DNA from: an uncultured Prevotella sp.
Lineage (GTDB): Bacteria; Bacteroidota; Bacteroidia; Bacteroidales; Bacteroidaceae
Direction: 5' to 3'
Assembly (NCBI GenBank): GCA_900315635.1
Contig: OMZV01000017.1
Coordinates: 1-53,544 of the forward strand
Length of the DNA stretch: 53,544 bases
The position numbers were made by a program, and so were the translations under genes. Of this stretch, positions 8,938-16,815 are shown piece by piece (position 1 is the first letter of the stretch; every line of letters starts with the position of its first letter). Under the pieces are notes generated by a model. It searched no databases, was not told the origin of the DNA, and saw nothing but the letters and a program-made list of their open reading frames with translations.

Positions 8938-9640
8938 TACCTTTTAATCTTATCATCGTCAATCCATCCCTCTCAGGCAGAATGACTACATCCACCCGCT
9001 TGTCAGCTGCAACCTGGTCGTTGAAGCGGCGGATACCGACGGTCTGCTGGTCGTGGTCGTAGGCGTGGTCGACGACGTGCCCGTCCCACAATGTGTTGTC
9101 AGCAAGAATTATGCCACCGGCGTTCATCAATGGAAAGAGGGTGTCGTAAGTCTCACAATATGTCCGCTTGTCGCCGTCGATGAAAGCCATGTCGAACCGC
9201 ACGCCAAGTTTCGGAGCTTCCTTCAGTGCGTCACCGATAAGGAAGTCGATGTACCCGGCAACATCCGAGCCATCAATCCACGGACGGGTGAAGTCCTCCA
9301 TCTCGTCGTTTATCTCGAAGGTATAGAGCTTCCGTTCAGTCCCTGCACTACAACCAGCCTGCTTTGTCCCTGCATTACAGCCAGCCTGTCGAGCCTCATC
9401 GTCAATTGCTTTCAGTCCACGGGCAAGGCAAATGGCACTGTATCCCGAGAATGTTCCTACCTCCAGTATATTCTTCGGACGAGCCATCATTACCAGCATC
9501 TTCAGCAGTTCGCCTTGCAGGTGACCCGATGCCATCCGCCCGTGAATGGTGTGTATGTTGGTGGCACGCCAGAGCCGGTAGAGGTAGTCGTCCTCGGGAG
9601 TAATGTGGCAGTCGATATAATTATCTAATTCAAAATTCAT
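8918..9640 (-). CDS. SAM-dependent O-methyltransferase with a repeat insertion
   Basis: A 240-aa class I methyltransferase of the family-3 O-methyltransferase (COMT-like) group. The SAM motif is LEVGTFSGYSAICLARGL (about 59-76). The acidic site FDMAFIDGDKRTYCETYD and ILADNTLWDGHV follow. The N-terminal DNYIDCHI and RMASGHLQG are family-typical, which supports the ATG at 9640, although that codon and the next four lie inside an AATTTTG repeat element. An insertion between motif I and the LYTFEINDEMEDFTRP strand contains two 9-residue repeats (QAGCNAGTK, QAGCSAGTE). The C-terminal NHNFEF is also repeat-encoded. The substrate is unknown. Confidence 0.88.
   Translation of the reverse strand: MNFELDNYIDCHITPEDDYLYRLWRATNIHTIHGRMASGHLQGELLKMLVMMARPKNILEVGTFSGYSAICLARGLKAIDDEARQAGCNAGTKQAGCSAGTERKLYTFEINDEMEDFTRPWIDGSDVAGYIDFLIGDALKEAPKLGVRFDMAFIDGDKRTYCETYDTLFPLMNAGGIILADNTLWDGHVVDHAYDHDQQTVGIRRFNDQVAADKRVDVVILPERDGLTMIRLKGNHNFEF
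9339..9392 (-). repeat. 27-bp tandem duplication inside the O-methyltransferase gene
   Basis: Two adjacent 27-bp units (9339-9365, 9366-9392), each starting GTCCCTGCA on the plus strand and nearly identical. The frame is kept (9 codons per unit). The encoded peptide is unlike the rest of the fold and falls at a surface-loop position. Confidence 0.85.
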
Positions 9641-9662
9641 AATTCAAAATTCACAATTATGA
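9626..9662 (-). repeat. AATTTTG heptamer element, copy 2
   Basis: Leftward copy with units TTTTGAATT and ATGAATT. It contains the ATG of the O-methyltransferase gene. With copy 3 it forms an inverted pair around a spacer of about 40 bp. Confidence 0.7.
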
Positions 9663-9703
9663 TTACTTTATTAAATTATCACGCCTTAAATGTTCATCAA
9701 TGT

Positions 9704-9744
9704 TATCATAATTTTTAATTTTGAATTATGAATTTTGAATTTTA
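9704..9744 (+). repeat. AATTTTG heptamer element, copy 3
   Basis: Rightward copy (ATCATAATTTTTAATTTTG head, then ATGAATTTTG), inverted relative to copy 2. It ends 2 bp before the aroQ stop, so the aroQ-methyltransferase gap could fold into one long AT-rich stem. Confidence 0.7.
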
Positions 9745-9746
9745 CA

Positions 9747-10163
9747 TTAACCCTTAAGTGCCTCTATCGCCAGCCTGTAGCTGTCGAGTCCGAATCCCTG
9801 GATTGTACCCTTGCAGCCCGGTCCGATGACAGAATGGCGGCGGTATTCCTCACGGTCGTTGACATTGCTGATGTGCACCTCTATGACAGGAGTGCGCAGC
9901 GAGCGGATGCAGTCGAGCAGAGCTATCGACGTGTGGGTGTATGCACCGGCGTTGAGGACGATGCCATCGTAAGAGAAACCCACCTCCTGCATCTTGTTGA
10001 TGAGTTCTCCCTCGATGTTGCTCTGGTAGTATTCTATGTCTATATCAGGGTAGCGGGCCTGCAGTTTAGGCAGGTAGATCTCCATCGATTCCTTGCCGTA
10101 AATGCCGGGCTCACGGACGCCCAGCAAGTTAAGGTTAGGACCGTTGATAATCAGAATTTTCAT
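9747..10163 (-). CDS. aroQ: Type II 3-dehydroquinate dehydratase
   Basis: A 138-aa cytosolic shikimate-pathway enzyme that converts 3-dehydroquinate to 3-dehydroshikimate. The family start IINGPNLNLLGVREPGIYG carries the catalytic Arg17 and Tyr22. NAGAYTHTSIALLDCI and EVHISNVNDREEYRRHSVI supply the remaining active-site residues. The length is typical for the dodecameric type II enzyme. The gene heads a leftward run toward the methyltransferase and rbfA and has its own promoter, which overlaps that of xerD. Confidence 0.96.
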   Translation of the reverse strand: MKILIINGPNLNLLGVREPGIYGKESMEIYLPKLQARYPDIDIEYYQSNIEGELINKMQEVGFSYDGIVLNAGAYTHTSIALLDCIRSLRTPVIEVHISNVNDREEYRRHSVIGPGCKGTIQGFGLDSYRLAIEALKG

Positions 10164-10169
10164 CTTTTA

Positions 10170-10201
10170 TTTGGTTTGCGAATCGAATATTCTTATCTTT
10201 G
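10170..10201 (+). promoter_or_regulatory. xerD promoter
   Basis: -33 TTTG (10170-10173), 20-bp spacer, -7 TATCTTTG (10194-10201). Predicted start near 10206, about 30 nt before the ATG. Confidence 0.7.
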
Positions 10202-10211
10202 TACTAATTTG

Positions 10212-10243
10212 CAAAATTAGGGAAAATCAGTCAGAATGCCAAA
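10212..10243 (-). promoter_or_regulatory. aroQ promoter, interleaved with the xerD promoter
   Basis: Minus-strand -33 TTTG (10243-10240), which lies inside the first codons of xerD, 20-bp spacer, -7 TAATTTTG (10219-10212). Predicted start near 10206, the same position as for xerD on the other strand. Confidence 0.7.
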
Positions 10244-11189
10244 TAATAACGAGGATAAAATCGACAATGGCGTCAATGCCACTCTTTTACGCCACTACAC
10301 CCGATACCTGAAACTCGAGCGTGGTTACTCGCAGAACACTATCGATGCCTACACGCACGACATACTCCATCTTCTGCGCTATCTCGACGGGGCCGGCATA
10401 AAGGTCCTTGACGTCAAACTCGAAGACCTTGAGAACTTTGTAGCCGCTCTGTGCGACCTGGGAATAACGGCAAAGTCGGAGGCGAGAATCCTCAGCGGCA
10501 TTCGTTCGTTCTACCGTTACCTTGTCCTCGACGGCTATCTTAACGACGACCCGACAGAGCTCCTTGAGAGTCCGAACCTCGGCGAGCACCTTCCTGAAGT
10601 GCTTTCGACGAAAGAGGTCGACATGATAGAGGATGCCATCGACCTCGAGAAATGGGAAGGACAGCGCAACAAGGCTATCATTGAGACGCTGTTCTCGTGC
10701 GGGCTTCGTGTCTCGGAGCTTACAAATCTGAAGCTTTCCGACCTCTATCTTGACGACCATTTCATCCGTGTTATAGGCAAAGGCTCGAAGCAACGACTTG
10801 TTCCAATATCACAGAAAGCCATCGACGAGATAAACCTATGGTTCAAGGACCGAGCTGAGATGAAGAACATCAAGCCGGGCGAAGAGGACTATGTGTTCCT
10901 CAACCGCCGTGGGCATCACCTCACGCGGGTCATGATTCTAATCATGGTGAAGCAATATGCCAAGGATGCGGGCATAACAAAGACCATCTCGCCGCACACC
11001 TTCCGCCACTCCTTTGCCACTGCGCTGCTTGAGGGTGGTGCCGACCTGCGTGCCATTCAGGCTATGCTCGGTCATGAGCGCATAGCCACAACGGTTATCT
11101 ACACCCATATAGACATGTCGACTCTGCGTGAAGAGATTCTCGAGCATCATCCCCGCAACATGCATCATCATGACGATGAGACGGAATGA
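10236..11189 (+). CDS. xerD: Tyrosine recombinase XerD
   Basis: A 317-aa tyrosine recombinase. With XerC this family resolves chromosome dimers at dif. An N-terminal SAM-like core-binding domain (about 15-110) is followed by the catalytic domain. The catalytic set is complete: R158 (CGLRVSEL), K182 (GKGSKQRLVPI), H254 and R257 (SPHTFRHSFA), H280 (MLGHERIATT) and nucleophile Y289 (VIYTHID). Length and the single-copy housekeeping setting next to aroQ favour a cellular Xer over a mobile-element integrase. XerC and XerD cannot be fully separated by eye. No dif site is seen in the window. Confidence 0.9.
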   Translation: MPNNNEDKIDNGVNATLLRHYTRYLKLERGYSQNTIDAYTHDILHLLRYLDGAGIKVLDVKLEDLENFVAALCDLGITAKSEARILSGIRSFYRYLVLDGYLNDDPTELLESPNLGEHLPEVLSTKEVDMIEDAIDLEKWEGQRNKAIIETLFSCGLRVSELTNLKLSDLYLDDHFIRVIGKGSKQRLVPISQKAIDEINLWFKDRAEMKNIKPGEEDYVFLNRRGHHLTRVMILIMVKQYAKDAGITKTISPHTFRHSFATALLEGGADLRAIQAMLGHERIATTVIYTHIDMSTLREEILEHHPRNMHHHDDETE

Positions 11190-11234
11190 CGGCATGTTTT
11201 AAATGGCAATCAGTAATCTTTTAAATTGTGGTTG

Positions 11235-11410
11235 ATACCCTTTTACATCGTAAAACGGTATCTTTTAGAGAGAAAAATAAATTAAAAACGAAATAAAAAT
11301 AGATTATTTTTATAGAAAAAATAAATTAAAAACAATCGCAAGAGATACCCTTTTACAAGTCAAGAAGTTATCAATGACATTGTAAAAGGGTATTTCTTGG
11401 TGTATTATTC
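11235..11410. repeat. 22-bp phased intergenic array, locus 2 (eight steps)
   Basis: Fills the gap between convergent xerD and murI and runs over the murI stop. Boundaries fall every 22 bp (11235, 11257, 11279 ... 11389). Steps one and six both begin ATACCCTTTTACA. Steps two and eight begin GGTAT. Steps three and five both begin AAATTAAAAAC. Because ATACCCTTTTAC is close to the reverse complement of GTAAAACGGTAT, two hairpins form: 11234-11262 (3-nt loop) and 11345-11393. They may also serve as bidirectional terminators. Confidence 0.8.
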
Positions 11411-12247
11411 GAGGTCTAAGTGCTCGACATTGATGTCGTCGGGCAGGAAGATTCGTGCGTTCTCCTTGAATTTCCCGGCACTCTCGGTAGTGTAATAACG
11501 GGCTTTGGCACCCTTTGTACACATCTTGTCCATCTCGGGATGGCGGCGGAGATAGTCTTTCAGGCTGTCGGCTACATACTCGCTCTGCGGAACGATACGG
11601 ACGCCGTTAGGCACATACTTCATAATCTTCGGCATGAGGATGGGGTAATGGGTACAGCCGAGGATGAGTGCGTCGATCTTCGGGTCGAGACGCATGATGT
11701 GGTCGATACGCTTCTTGACGAAGTAATCGGCACCGGGACTGTCGGCTTCGTTGTTCTCGATGATAGGAACCCACAACGGACAGGCAACGCCGGTGACGGT
11801 GATGTCCGGCCAGAGCTTCTTAATCTCCATGTTGTAGCTCTCACTGCGGACTGTTCCCTCTGTGGCCAGGATGCCCACGTGGCGGGTTTCCGTCAGCTTG
11901 CCGATAATCTCCGCGGTAGGACGGATTACGCCCAACACACGGCGGTCTGGGTCGAGTTTCGGCAGGTCTTTCTGCTGAATGCTGCGGAGAGCCTTTGCAG
12001 AGGCGGTGTTACAGCCGAGGATGACAAGGTGGCAACCCATCGAGAAGAGCTTGACGACTGCCTGGCGGGTGAACTGATAGACGATGTCGAACGAGCGTGG
12101 TCCGTAAGGCGCACGGGCGTTGTCGCCAAGGTATATGTAGTCGTAGTCGGGAAGCAACTGGCGGATACCGTGGAGGATAGTCAGCCCACCATAGCCGGAG
12201 TCGAACACTCCTATTGGTCCAGGATTCTTCGGGAATTGATTCTCCAT
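11405..12247 (-). CDS. murI: Glutamate racemase
   Basis: A 280-aa cofactor-independent racemase that makes D-glutamate for peptidoglycan. The two catalytic cysteines are C79 (VILGCNTASAKAL) and C198 (LILGCTHYPILMPKI). The N-terminal IGVFDSGYGGLTILHGI carries the conserved Asp-Ser pair, and YLGDNARAPYG is family-typical. The ATG at 12247 is chosen because the longer frame starts with TTG. It is the last gene of the leftward envelope run, 21 bp after the third OmpH gene, and ends inside a 22-bp phased array. Confidence 0.96.
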   Translation of the reverse strand: MENQFPKNPGPIGVFDSGYGGLTILHGIRQLLPDYDYIYLGDNARAPYGPRSFDIVYQFTRQAVVKLFSMGCHLVILGCNTASAKALRSIQQKDLPKLDPDRRVLGVIRPTAEIIGKLTETRHVGILATEGTVRSESYNMEIKKLWPDITVTGVACPLWVPIIENNEADSPGADYFVKKRIDHIMRLDPKIDALILGCTHYPILMPKIMKYVPNGVRIVPQSEYVADSLKDYLRRHPEMDKMCTKGAKARYYTTESAGKFKENARIFLPDDINVEHLDLE

Positions 12248-12268
12248 AGTCAACTTTGAATTTATAGA

Positions 12269-12796
12269 TTATTTCTTCGAGAGCTTTTCCTCTATGGCTG
12301 CCGTCACGTCGGTGCAATACTGCGGATTGACGAACGGCAGGGCGTGCTTGTCGGTATTGAGGATAAAGGAGTAGCCACGCTCTGCGCCTACCTCACGGGC
12401 TGCAGCGTCGATGAGGGTGCACAGCGAATCGGTGGCTGAGTTCTCGGCATTGGCGATGAGTTTCTCGGCTTCCGCCTTGAAGGTAGTGTTCTTGTCCATG
12501 AGGTCCATAAGCTCAGCCTGACGTTTCTTGCGGATGTTGTCGGCAAGGTCGGCTTGCTCGTCAATGAATGCCTCATACTTGGCGTTGAAGTCGTCCTCCG
12601 AACGTTTTGCCTCAGCCTGATACTGGTTGCGCAGCTGGCTGATGTTGTGGCGGACGATGATATAGCCACTCATGGATTTCAGTACTTCGTCGTAGCTGAA
12701 GTAGCCGAACTTGGGATTCGTCACGGTAGAGTCCTGGGCAACGGATGCCAATGGCACCAGGGCTATAAGGCAGAGAGCTATAATGAGTTTCTTCAT
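12269..12796 (-). CDS. OmpH/Skp-family periplasmic chaperone, paralogue 3
   Basis: A 175-aa protein with a signal peptide (MKKLIIALCLIALVPLASVAQ), a beta-strand (KFGYFSYDEVLKSM), a long charged helical arm (about 60-125, rich in Lys, Glu and Ala), and the C-terminal strand SFILNTDKHALPFVNP. This is the Skp jellyfish fold, which holds unfolded outer-membrane proteins for the Bam complex. It lies between paralogue 2 and murI. Assignment to the family is firm; how the three copies divide the work is unknown. Confidence 0.88.
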   Translation of the reverse strand: MKKLIIALCLIALVPLASVAQDSTVTNPKFGYFSYDEVLKSMSGYIIVRHNISQLRNQYQAEAKRSEDDFNAKYEAFIDEQADLADNIRKKRQAELMDLMDKNTTFKAEAEKLIANAENSATDSLCTLIDAAAREVGAERGYSFILNTDKHALPFVNPQYCTDVTAAIEEKLSKK

Positions 12797-12875
12797 ATCT
12801 TCAAGAATTAAAAAAAGCCCATAGCGGCGACTTGTTCAGCCCCGCTACAGACTTTATTCTTTTGTGCGCAGTAAA

Positions 12876-13382
12876 TTACTTAAGCTTGTTGTACTCGGTC
12901 TTTACCTGAGCGGTAACGTCCTCGCTGAGAGCATCGTTGATGTAGATAGGCTGACCGGCTGACTTCTCCATGATGTAGACGTACTTGCCTGCCTTAGCTA
13001 CGTTCTGGATGGCTGTGCGAACCTTGTCGAGGATCGGGCCAAGCTCCTTCTGCTGCTCATCGTTGAAAGCCTTCTGGTTGTCCTGAGCGGTCTGCTGAAT
13101 CTTGGCGTACATATCCTGCAGCTGCTTCTCGGTCTCCTCCTGCTTTGTGGTGCTCATAGTAGCCTTCTGGGCATCGTAATCCTTTGCCTTACGCTCGAGC
13201 TCGTCCTGCATAGCCTTGAGGTTCTTCTGATACTCGTCGCCCTTAGCCTGCAGTGCCTTCTGTACTGCCATTGCCTCTGGGAGTGACTCAAGGAAAGCCT
13301 GTGAATCGATGTGACCAAACTTTGCCTGCGCAAACATTGTCATTGGTGCCAAAAGCATCAACATTAAAATAAGTTTTTTCAT
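12876..13382 (-). CDS. OmpH/Skp-family periplasmic chaperone, paralogue 2
   Basis: A 168-aa protein with signal peptide MKKLILMLMLLAPMTMFAQA, the strand AKFGHIDSQAFLESLPE, and a coiled-coil arm (about 40-115, Gln/Lys-rich: KGDEYQKNLKAMQDELERKA). The C-terminus is KYVYIMEKSAGQPIYINDALSEDVT. It is a typical Bacteroidetes Skp. It follows paralogue 1 by 49 bp and presumably acts with BamA, encoded upstream in the same run. Confidence 0.9.
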   Translation of the reverse strand: MKKLILMLMLLAPMTMFAQAKFGHIDSQAFLESLPEAMAVQKALQAKGDEYQKNLKAMQDELERKAKDYDAQKATMSTTKQEETEKQLQDMYAKIQQTAQDNQKAFNDEQQKELGPILDKVRTAIQNVAKAGKYVYIMEKSAGQPIYINDALSEDVTAQVKTEYNKLK

Positions 13383-13431
13383 CTTTCTTGTTTGTAGTTA
13401 TTTATTTGTTGTTATTTAATTTCTCTTTTAT

Positions 13432-13950
13432 TTACTGGTTGCTGTAGCCCAACTTCTGGAGTACTTCGTTGGAGATGTCTATCTTTGGTGAGCCGAAGAT
13501 GATGCCGGCATTGGCTGAACGGTCGACGACGAGGCTGTAGCCACGCTGGTCGGCGATGTCCTTGACGGCATTGTAGATCTCGTCCTGGATAGGCGTCATG
13601 AGCGACTCGCGCTTCTTGAAGAGCTCGCCTTCCGGACCGAAGTATTTCTTCTTGAGGTCGGAGGCTTCCTTCTCCTTAGCCATGATGTCTTCCTGACGCT
13701 GTTTCTTCTGCTCCTGTGAGAGGAAGACGACTTCGTTCTGATAGTTCTTGTAGAGGGTGCTCGCCTCTGTGTTCAGTGCCTCAACCTCTGCCTGCCACTT
13801 ACGGCTGACTTGGTTGAGCTGCTCGTTGGCACGCTCGTAAGCCGGAACATTCTTCAGAATGTACTCCATGTCGATGAGCGCAAACTTCTGAGCATGCATG
13901 GTCATCACTGCCATGAGCATCAGGCACAACGCTAATATTTTCTTTTTCAT
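13432..13950 (-). CDS. OmpH/Skp-family periplasmic chaperone, paralogue 1
   Basis: A 172-aa protein with signal peptide MKKKILALCLMLMAVMTMHAQ, the strand KFALIDMEYILKNVPAYERA, a long helical arm (about 40-115) and C-terminal YSLVVDRSANAGIIFGSP. The ATG at 13950 places the signal peptide at the N-terminus; the longer frame starts with TTG and adds an unlikely basic leader. It is separated from bamA by a 135-bp gap holding a palindromic repeat. Confidence 0.9.
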   Translation of the reverse strand: MKKKILALCLMLMAVMTMHAQKFALIDMEYILKNVPAYERANEQLNQVSRKWQAEVEALNTEASTLYKNYQNEVVFLSQEQKKQRQEDIMAKEKEASDLKKKYFGPEGELFKKRESLMTPIQDEIYNAVKDIADQRGYSLVVDRSANAGIIFGSPKIDISNEVLQKLGYSNQ

Positions 13951-14039
13951 TTTATATCCTTTAGTTTTAAATCGTCTCAAATGTTAAACCCGGTCCTCTA
14001 TTAGCCATAAATCTCCGCAAATGTTTAACCAGGTATTCT

Positions 14040-14080
14040 CGCCTCCCCTCCTTTTAGGAGGGACCGGTGGAGATCCCCCA
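14040..14080. repeat. GC-rich palindromic intergenic element (divergent copy)
   Basis: The core CCTCCTTTTAGGAGG is a perfect stem around TTT, followed by ACCGGTGGAGATCC. The arrangement (palindrome, then GGTGG.GAT) resembles the 46-bp element at 22713-22758 and 33278-33323 but is much diverged. It lies between bamA and the first OmpH gene. Confidence 0.5.
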
Positions 14081-14085
14081 CCCTT

Positions 14086-16758
14086 TTAGAATTCCTGTCC
14101 GAGGATGAAGTGGAAGTTGCTTCCACCCTTCTCCCAACGAGAGCCGGTGAATACGTTGTCGAATCCGTAAGCCCAGTCGATACCCATCAGTCCGACCATT
14201 GGCAGATAGATACGGACACCGACACCGGCTGAACGCTTCATGTCGAACGGGTTGAAGTCGCTGGTGTTATACCAAGCGTTTCCGGCTTCGACGAATCCCA
14301 GTCCGTAGATGGTGGTATTGCCAAGGAGGAACGGGTAACGGAGCTCGAGTGTGAAGCGGTCGTAAGCGTAGGCATTGTAGCTTCCTACTCCAATCTTGGC
14401 AGCCGCGCTCTGTGATATAGAACCGTTGTCGTAACCACGAAGTCCGATTGTTTCCTCGGCATATCCGCTAGAGTATCCGCTCATTCCGTCACCACCCATA
14501 TAGAAGGTTTCGAACGGGCTCTTGTTGTAACTGTTATAGTGGCCAAGGAGTCCCATCTCTACACGCGTCATGAGCACGAAGCACTTCTGACCGTTTGTGA
14601 GGGCTGTGAACATACGTCCCTTGAACTTCCACTTGTGATATTCAATCCATTTGTACTTCTCGCGCTGCTCTGCCTGGAACGTTGGCGAGTTAGGATCGTT
14701 GGCAAGGTGCTTGTAGTCCTTGTTGTCGAGGAGCGACCATGGCGGGGTGAGGGTTACGCTGGCGGTGAACTCTGAACCGTGACGTGGGAAGAGCTGGTTG
14801 TCGGTTGATGTACGGTTGAGCTGTATGCTGAGGTTGAGGTTGTTGGCATTACCGTTGCTCATAAGGAAGTAACGCCAGTTCTTCAGCATGTAGCGGTTGT
14901 AGGCAAGCTGCAACGACAGTGTGAAGTAGTCGTCAGGCCAGCGCAGACGCTTACCCCAGCCAACGCTTACGCCGAGCATCTTTACGTATGTGTTCGGGTC
15001 GTAATAGTTCTCATAGTTGTTGTAACCATAGTTGCCGTAACCATACATGTAGTTGTAGTAGTTCTGCAGGTAGCCCTGGTTATAGTAGCGGCTCGACACG
15101 TCGGTCTGCTTTGAGTAGTACAGTCCGACAGAGAACTGGTTAGGACGCTTGCCGCCGAGCCAGTTGGTCGAGTAGCTGAGGTTATAGCTCTGATAGTAGG
15201 ATGCGTTGGTCTGGGCTCCGATAGAGAGTGTCTCACCGTCACCGACAGGCAACAGTCCACGGCGCTTGCCTTTCTTGCTGAATAGGTTTGCCATAGAGAA
15301 ATTGGTAAGCTTCAGTCCTACTCGTCCGATAATACCGGTCTGTCCCCAACCAAGCGAGAGCTCAACCTGGTCGTTTGACTTCTGCTTGAGGTTGTAGTTG
15401 ATGTCGACAGTACCGTCCTCATAGTTAGGAATTGGCTTTGCGTCCATTGACTCCGGGTCGAAGAATCCCATTGTTGCAATCTCTCGTGCTGAACGCTGCA
15501 GTGATTCCTTTGAGAAGAGATCACCCGGTTTGGTACGTAGCTCACGGCGGACAACATTCTCATAGAGTCGGTCGTTACCGTTGATGCGGACGTGGTTGAT
15601 GTGCGCCTGGATTCCTTCGGTGATACGCATCTCCAAGTCTACAGAGTCGCCGACAATGTTTACTTCGGTAGGCTCAAGCTGATAGAACAAGTAACCGTTG
15701 TTCCAGTAAGCGTTGCCGACAGCGTCATCATCCTCGGTCAGGCGCTTCTGCATGTATGTCTGGTTGTAGACATCACCTTTCTTCATGTTCAGCAAACGTG
15801 AAAGGTAGTCGGTGGTGTATACTGTGTTGCCGACCCATGTGATGTTGCGGATATAGTATTTCTTTCCCTCGTTGAGCTTGATGTAAACATCGACGTGCTT
15901 GTCATCGACATTCCAAACGCTGTCCTTGAGGATTTCGGCATCACGGTAACCGTATTCGTTGTACTTGGTGATGAGGTTCTTCAAGTCCTCGTTCCAACGT
16001 TCCGGGGTAAACTTCTTCGACTTGAAGAAGTTGCTGAACTTTCCGGCTTCGTGCGTTTTCTTGAAAGCTCCTTTCGAGAAGAGTCCTCCTTTCAGCTTCT
16101 TATCGGACAACTGGCTGTTTCCGTCGATGATGATGTGGCGGACTTTCATCTTCTGTTTCTTGTCGACATCGATGTCGAGGATAACAGAGTTCTTGTTGGT
16201 TACATCATCGCGCTGGCGGATATTTATCTCGGCATTCTTATAACCCTTGTCGTCGAAGTATTTCTTGGCAAGTGTCTTGGCACGGTCGAGCATGTTAGGA
16301 GTAATCTGTCCGCCCTTGATAAGGCCAAGCTTCTTCTCCATATCCTCGCGTTCGCTCTTCTTCAAACCGATATAGTTGATGTTCGATACACGCGGACGAA
16401 CCTTCAGATAGACATGCAGGTAGACCTTGTCTCCAACGATAGAGTCGGCTGTTATCGACACATCGGAAAACAGTCCATGTTTCCAGTAGCGCTTAACCGC
16501 TTCCGTAATCTCATTGCCCGGGAGTGTTATTTCCTGTCCAACGGAAAGTCCTGATATACCGGCAAGAACGTAATCGTCATAGCCTTCGACACCAGATGTG
16601 GTTATGCCACCGACAACAACGGCCTGCGGATTGCCCGCATACGATATTACCGGATTGACAATCTTATCCTGTGCCGCAGCACTTACCGCGACTCCCAACA
16701 AGGAAAGACAGATGAATTGTCTTATATGTTGCAATATTCCGGGAAGTTTCCTATACAT
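14086..16758 (-). CDS. bamA: Outer-membrane protein assembly factor BamA
   Basis: An 890-aa Omp85-family protein, the central insertase of the Bam complex. A signal peptide (ending VSAAAQ, about residue 29) is followed by POTRA domains (about 60-440) and a 16-strand barrel (about 460-890) ending in an aromatic residue (HFILGQEF). The POTRA repeats show the family pattern, e.g. IDGNSQLSDKKLKGGLF and INGNDRLYENVVRREL. The barrel contains a Tyr/Asn-rich stretch (YYNYMYGYGNYGYNNYENYY) in an extracellular-loop position. It lies between uppS and the Skp genes, the standard envelope-biogenesis order. Confidence 0.95.
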   Translation of the reverse strand: MYRKLPGILQHIRQFICLSLLGVAVSAAAQDKIVNPVISYAGNPQAVVVGGITTSGVEGYDDYVLAGISGLSVGQEITLPGNEITEAVKRYWKHGLFSDVSITADSIVGDKVYLHVYLKVRPRVSNINYIGLKKSEREDMEKKLGLIKGGQITPNMLDRAKTLAKKYFDDKGYKNAEINIRQRDDVTNKNSVILDIDVDKKQKMKVRHIIIDGNSQLSDKKLKGGLFSKGAFKKTHEAGKFSNFFKSKKFTPERWNEDLKNLITKYNEYGYRDAEILKDSVWNVDDKHVDVYIKLNEGKKYYIRNITWVGNTVYTTDYLSRLLNMKKGDVYNQTYMQKRLTEDDDAVGNAYWNNGYLFYQLEPTEVNIVGDSVDLEMRITEGIQAHINHVRINGNDRLYENVVRRELRTKPGDLFSKESLQRSAREIATMGFFDPESMDAKPIPNYEDGTVDINYNLKQKSNDQVELSLGWGQTGIIGRVGLKLTNFSMANLFSKKGKRRGLLPVGDGETLSIGAQTNASYYQSYNLSYSTNWLGGKRPNQFSVGLYYSKQTDVSSRYYNQGYLQNYYNYMYGYGNYGYNNYENYYDPNTYVKMLGVSVGWGKRLRWPDDYFTLSLQLAYNRYMLKNWRYFLMSNGNANNLNLSIQLNRTSTDNQLFPRHGSEFTASVTLTPPWSLLDNKDYKHLANDPNSPTFQAEQREKYKWIEYHKWKFKGRMFTALTNGQKCFVLMTRVEMGLLGHYNSYNKSPFETFYMGGDGMSGYSSGYAEETIGLRGYDNGSISQSAAAKIGVGSYNAYAYDRFTLELRYPFLLGNTTIYGLGFVEAGNAWYNTSDFNPFDMKRSAGVGVRIYLPMVGLMGIDWAYGFDNVFTGSRWEKGGSNFHFILGQEF

Positions 16759-16815
16759 TATATATATTATGAATTATCATTTATATTATGTCTCTGTGGG
16801 AGAGCTAGCTCTCAG

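Noticed and set aside
10236-11189. Integrase of a mobile element
   Set aside because: No att repeats, tRNA target, relaxase or phage genes nearby; length and neighbours fit a housekeeping Xer recombinase.
11235-11410. CRISPR array
   Set aside because: Units are contiguous 22-bp steps without constant repeats alternating with unique spacers, and no cas genes are present.
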